Of a stretch of 7,142 bases of DNA, positions 5,991-7,142 are shown piece by piece. The position numbers were made by a program, and so were the translations under genes. Source of the stretch: Chryseobacterium sp. UBA6632 (GTDB lineage Bacteria > Bacteroidota > Bacteroidia > Flavobacteriales > Weeksellaceae); the NCBI GenBank assembly GCA_002455915.1, contig DKLU01000265.1, positions 4,831 through 11,972 on the forward strand. Direction: 5' to 3'. The notes under the pieces are model-generated. The model saw nothing but the letters and a program-made list of their open reading frames with translations. It did not search any database and was not told where the DNA came from. Within the stretch, counting starts at the first letter, position 1, and each line of letters opens with the position of its first letter.

Positions 5991-6833
5991 TTAGCTAAAA
6001 GCGGTTTGGATTAAAATTTTCAATTTCTTTTTAAATCGGTAAAAAATTGAGGTTTGATAATCCAGTAAGTTATAAATTTCCTTTGAATTTGTGTAGATTT
6101 CCGGAACTTTTTTTCCGTTAATTGTTGTTAATTTTCTACGTTTCATCGCATTGAAAATTACCTGTGCAAAGTATTCTCGAGATTTTGGCCTGTTTTCATT
6201 CTGAGAAATCCCTCCGGAGTGCGTTCTGTAAAGATAATTATTTTCATTGATGAATTTTACCTTTCCCTTCTCATACATTTTCAGATATAAGTCTTGATCT
6301 TCGGCAATTCTCATGATTGTATTCATCTTTTCTGTTTGTAAATAAACATCTTTTCTGAATGAAACAAAATGTACAATGTGTACCGGGCAGTTGAAAAAAT
6401 ACGGATCCCCATTTGGAACTTGCATTGCCAACTTGGGAATTTCTAAAGGCTGAAGATTTTCATCACATTTTACAAATTTAGAATAGGTAAGAACTACATC
6501 TTTACTTTTCGTAAAAACAGTAATACTTGAAAGAAGTGCATCGGGAGCAATACCATCATCAGGATCTACAAAACCGCAAATTTCTCCATTGGCCAATTCT
6601 ATCAGTTTTGCCTTTGTAATACCAACTCCGCAGTTTACCTCATTTTCAAATAGTTTAAATCTGCTGTCATCTTTTATAAGCCCATTAATGAGCTCTAGAG
6701 AATTGTCTGTGGAACAATCATCGAGAATAATAACTTCCCAATTGGTATATTTTTGAGAAATAATTGAATCATAACAATTTTTAAAAAATTTGCCATTATT
6801 ATAGTTTGCGATGAGAATTGAGAATGTCATCAT
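5991..6833 (-). CDS. GT2-family glycosyltransferase (GT-A fold)
   Basis: A 280-residue inverting-type glycosyltransferase, the first gene of the operon. The GT-A nucleotide-sugar binding core is visible: FSILIANYNNGKFF at the N-terminus (4-17), WEVIILDDCSTDNS (32-45) with the uridine-contacting aspartate region, and the metal-binding DxD as DPDD (90-93). AEDQDLYLKM (177-186) supplies the ED catalytic-base motif, and YLYRTHSGGIS (200-210) is the familiar YRxHxxxxS loop that closes over the active site. There is no convincing transmembrane segment, though the C-terminal end (about 266-280) is basic and hydrophobic and may associate with the membrane. The protein begins with two Met codons (6833 and 6830); either could be used, and there is no Shine-Dalgarno to choose between them. 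It presumably extends a lipid-linked oligosaccharide; sugar and linkage are unknown. Confidence 0.93.
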   Translation of the reverse strand: MMTFSILIANYNNGKFFKNCYDSIISQKYTNWEVIILDDCSTDNSLELINGLIKDDSRFKLFENEVNCGVGITKAKLIELANGEICGFVDPDDGIAPDALLSSITVFTKSKDVVLTYSKFVKCDENLQPLEIPKLAMQVPNGDPYFFNCPVHIVHFVSFRKDVYLQTEKMNTIMRIAEDQDLYLKMYEKGKVKFINENNYLYRTHSGGISQNENRPKSREYFAQVIFNAMKRRKLTTINGKKVPEIYTNSKEIYNLLDYQTSIFYRFKKKLKILIQTAFS

Positions 6834-6859
6834 TAAATAAAAGTGTGTTTTAATTACTG

Positions 6860-6867
6860 CAAATATG
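6860..6867 (-). promoter_or_regulatory. Candidate -7 element for the polysaccharide operon
   Basis: On the minus strand this reads CATATTTG, one mismatch from TAnnTTTG, followed by CAG; it is the best minus-strand candidate between 6834 and 7059. It lies 27 bases upstream of the first ATG of the GT2 gene, giving a short leader. No clear -33 TTG at proper spacing was found. Alternatively the promoter is elsewhere in this AT-rich gap. Confidence 0.33.
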
Positions 6868-6964
6868 ATGATTATTCATAAAATAACAGTAACGTAATTT
6901 TAGATTGGTTATTATTTTTTGGTTAAAAATATGGTATTTATGAAATATTTTACTAATAAATTTT

Positions 6965-6989
6965 AATTTGATTAAAATTTGATTAAAAT
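6965..6989. repeat. 11-bp tandem repeat in the divergent intergenic region
   Basis: ATTTGATTAAA occurs back to back at 6966-6976 and 6977-6987, with the periodicity extending one base left and two bases right. The period is about one helical turn. It lies between the two divergent promoters, about 45-70 bp upstream of the plus-strand -7 element, where it could bind a regulator or curve the DNA. No known site was recognised, and low-complexity AT sequence makes chance a real alternative. Confidence 0.45.
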
Positions 6990-7034
6990 AGCCATAAGGA
7001 ATTGATTATTCGATCTTTAATTGAATAAAATACC

Positions 7035-7042
7035 TAGCTTTG
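7035..7042 (+). promoter_or_regulatory. Predicted -7 element for the plus-strand gene at the right edge
   Basis: TAGCTTTG is an exact match to the Bacteroidota -7 consensus TAnnTTTG and is followed by CAAT, 17 bases before the ATG at 7060. A short inverted repeat, TTATTC (7006-7011) and GAATAA (7023-7028), lies directly upstream across the -33 region. TTG triplets occur nearby (7002-7004, 7021-7023) but not at ideal spacing. Confidence 0.5.
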
Positions 7043-7059
7043 CAATATAAAAAAATACA

Positions 7060-7142
7060 ATGAGCGAAATAACAAGAGTCATCAAGACGTTTGTAGCGTA
7101 TGTAAAGCGTCCCGATCTTTACCCTGAACTGGGGAGAAAAAT
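7060..7142 (+). CDS. N-terminal fragment of an unidentified protein (runs off right edge)
   Basis: Only the first 27 codons are in the window, starting MSEITRVIKT and continuing through FVAYVKRPDLYPELGRKI. The start follows a good -7 promoter element and the codons look native to the genome, so I take it as a real gene, transcribed divergently from the polysaccharide operon. The basic, amphipathic segment with KRPDLYPEL is reminiscent of N-termini of methyltransferases and other enzymes found beside Bacteroidota glycan genes, but that is only an impression. Too little sequence is present for a function. Confidence 0.6.
   Translation, partial: MSEITRVIKTFVAYVKRPDLYPELGRK

Noticed and set aside
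1..7142. CRISPR array, transposon, phage, toxin-antitoxin or defence genes
   Set aside because: No spaced repeats, terminal inverted repeats, transposase or integrase motifs, or defence-type domains were found on either strand.

Overview
The window looks like a chromosomal segment from a low-GC member of the Flavobacteriia, most likely Chryseobacterium or a close relative in the Weeksellaceae. This is inferred from AT-rich DNA, starts without clear Shine-Dalgarno sequences, TAnnTTTG-type -7 promoter elements and the protein style; no rRNA or other taxonomic marker is present. All complete genes lie on the minus strand, and one gene fragment at the right edge lies on the plus strand.

Left part (1-2187), read leftward: a beta-carbonic anhydrase (can type, 2187-1519), a small predicted exported protein of unknown function (1493-1194), and the first two thirds of a SulP-family anion transporter that runs off the left edge (1049-<1). 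Carbonic anhydrase beside, or fused to, SulP is a known arrangement and suggests bicarbonate handling: the enzyme interconverts CO2 and HCO3- while the transporter moves the anion. The small exported protein between them is the least explained item in the window.

Middle (2188-2554): a 367-bp AT-rich gap. It holds a terminator for the operon on its right, a -7 promoter element for the carbonic anhydrase, and a dyad lying over the place where that promoter's -33 element should be.

Right part (2555-6833), read leftward: a tight five-gene surface-polysaccharide operon in the order GT2 glycosyltransferase, GT4 glycosyltransferase, hexapeptide acyltransferase, second GT4 glycosyltransferase, serine-acetyltransferase-like hexapeptide acyltransferase. 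Junctions are 2 bp apart, a 4-bp overlap, 0 bp and 12 bp, so translation is probably coupled. These genes would add and O- or N-acylate sugars of a capsule, exopolysaccharide or O-antigen-like glycan at the cytoplasmic face. No flippase, polymerase or initiating phosphosugar transferase is in the window, so this is only the end of a larger locus or a dispersed satellite of one.

Right edge (6834-7142): a 226-bp divergent intergenic region with a -7 element facing each way and an 11-bp tandem repeat, followed by the first 27 codons of a plus-strand gene that I cannot identify. I found no CRISPR array, tRNA, rRNA, insertion sequence or phage gene. I see no clearly new biological system; the findings are modest leads.
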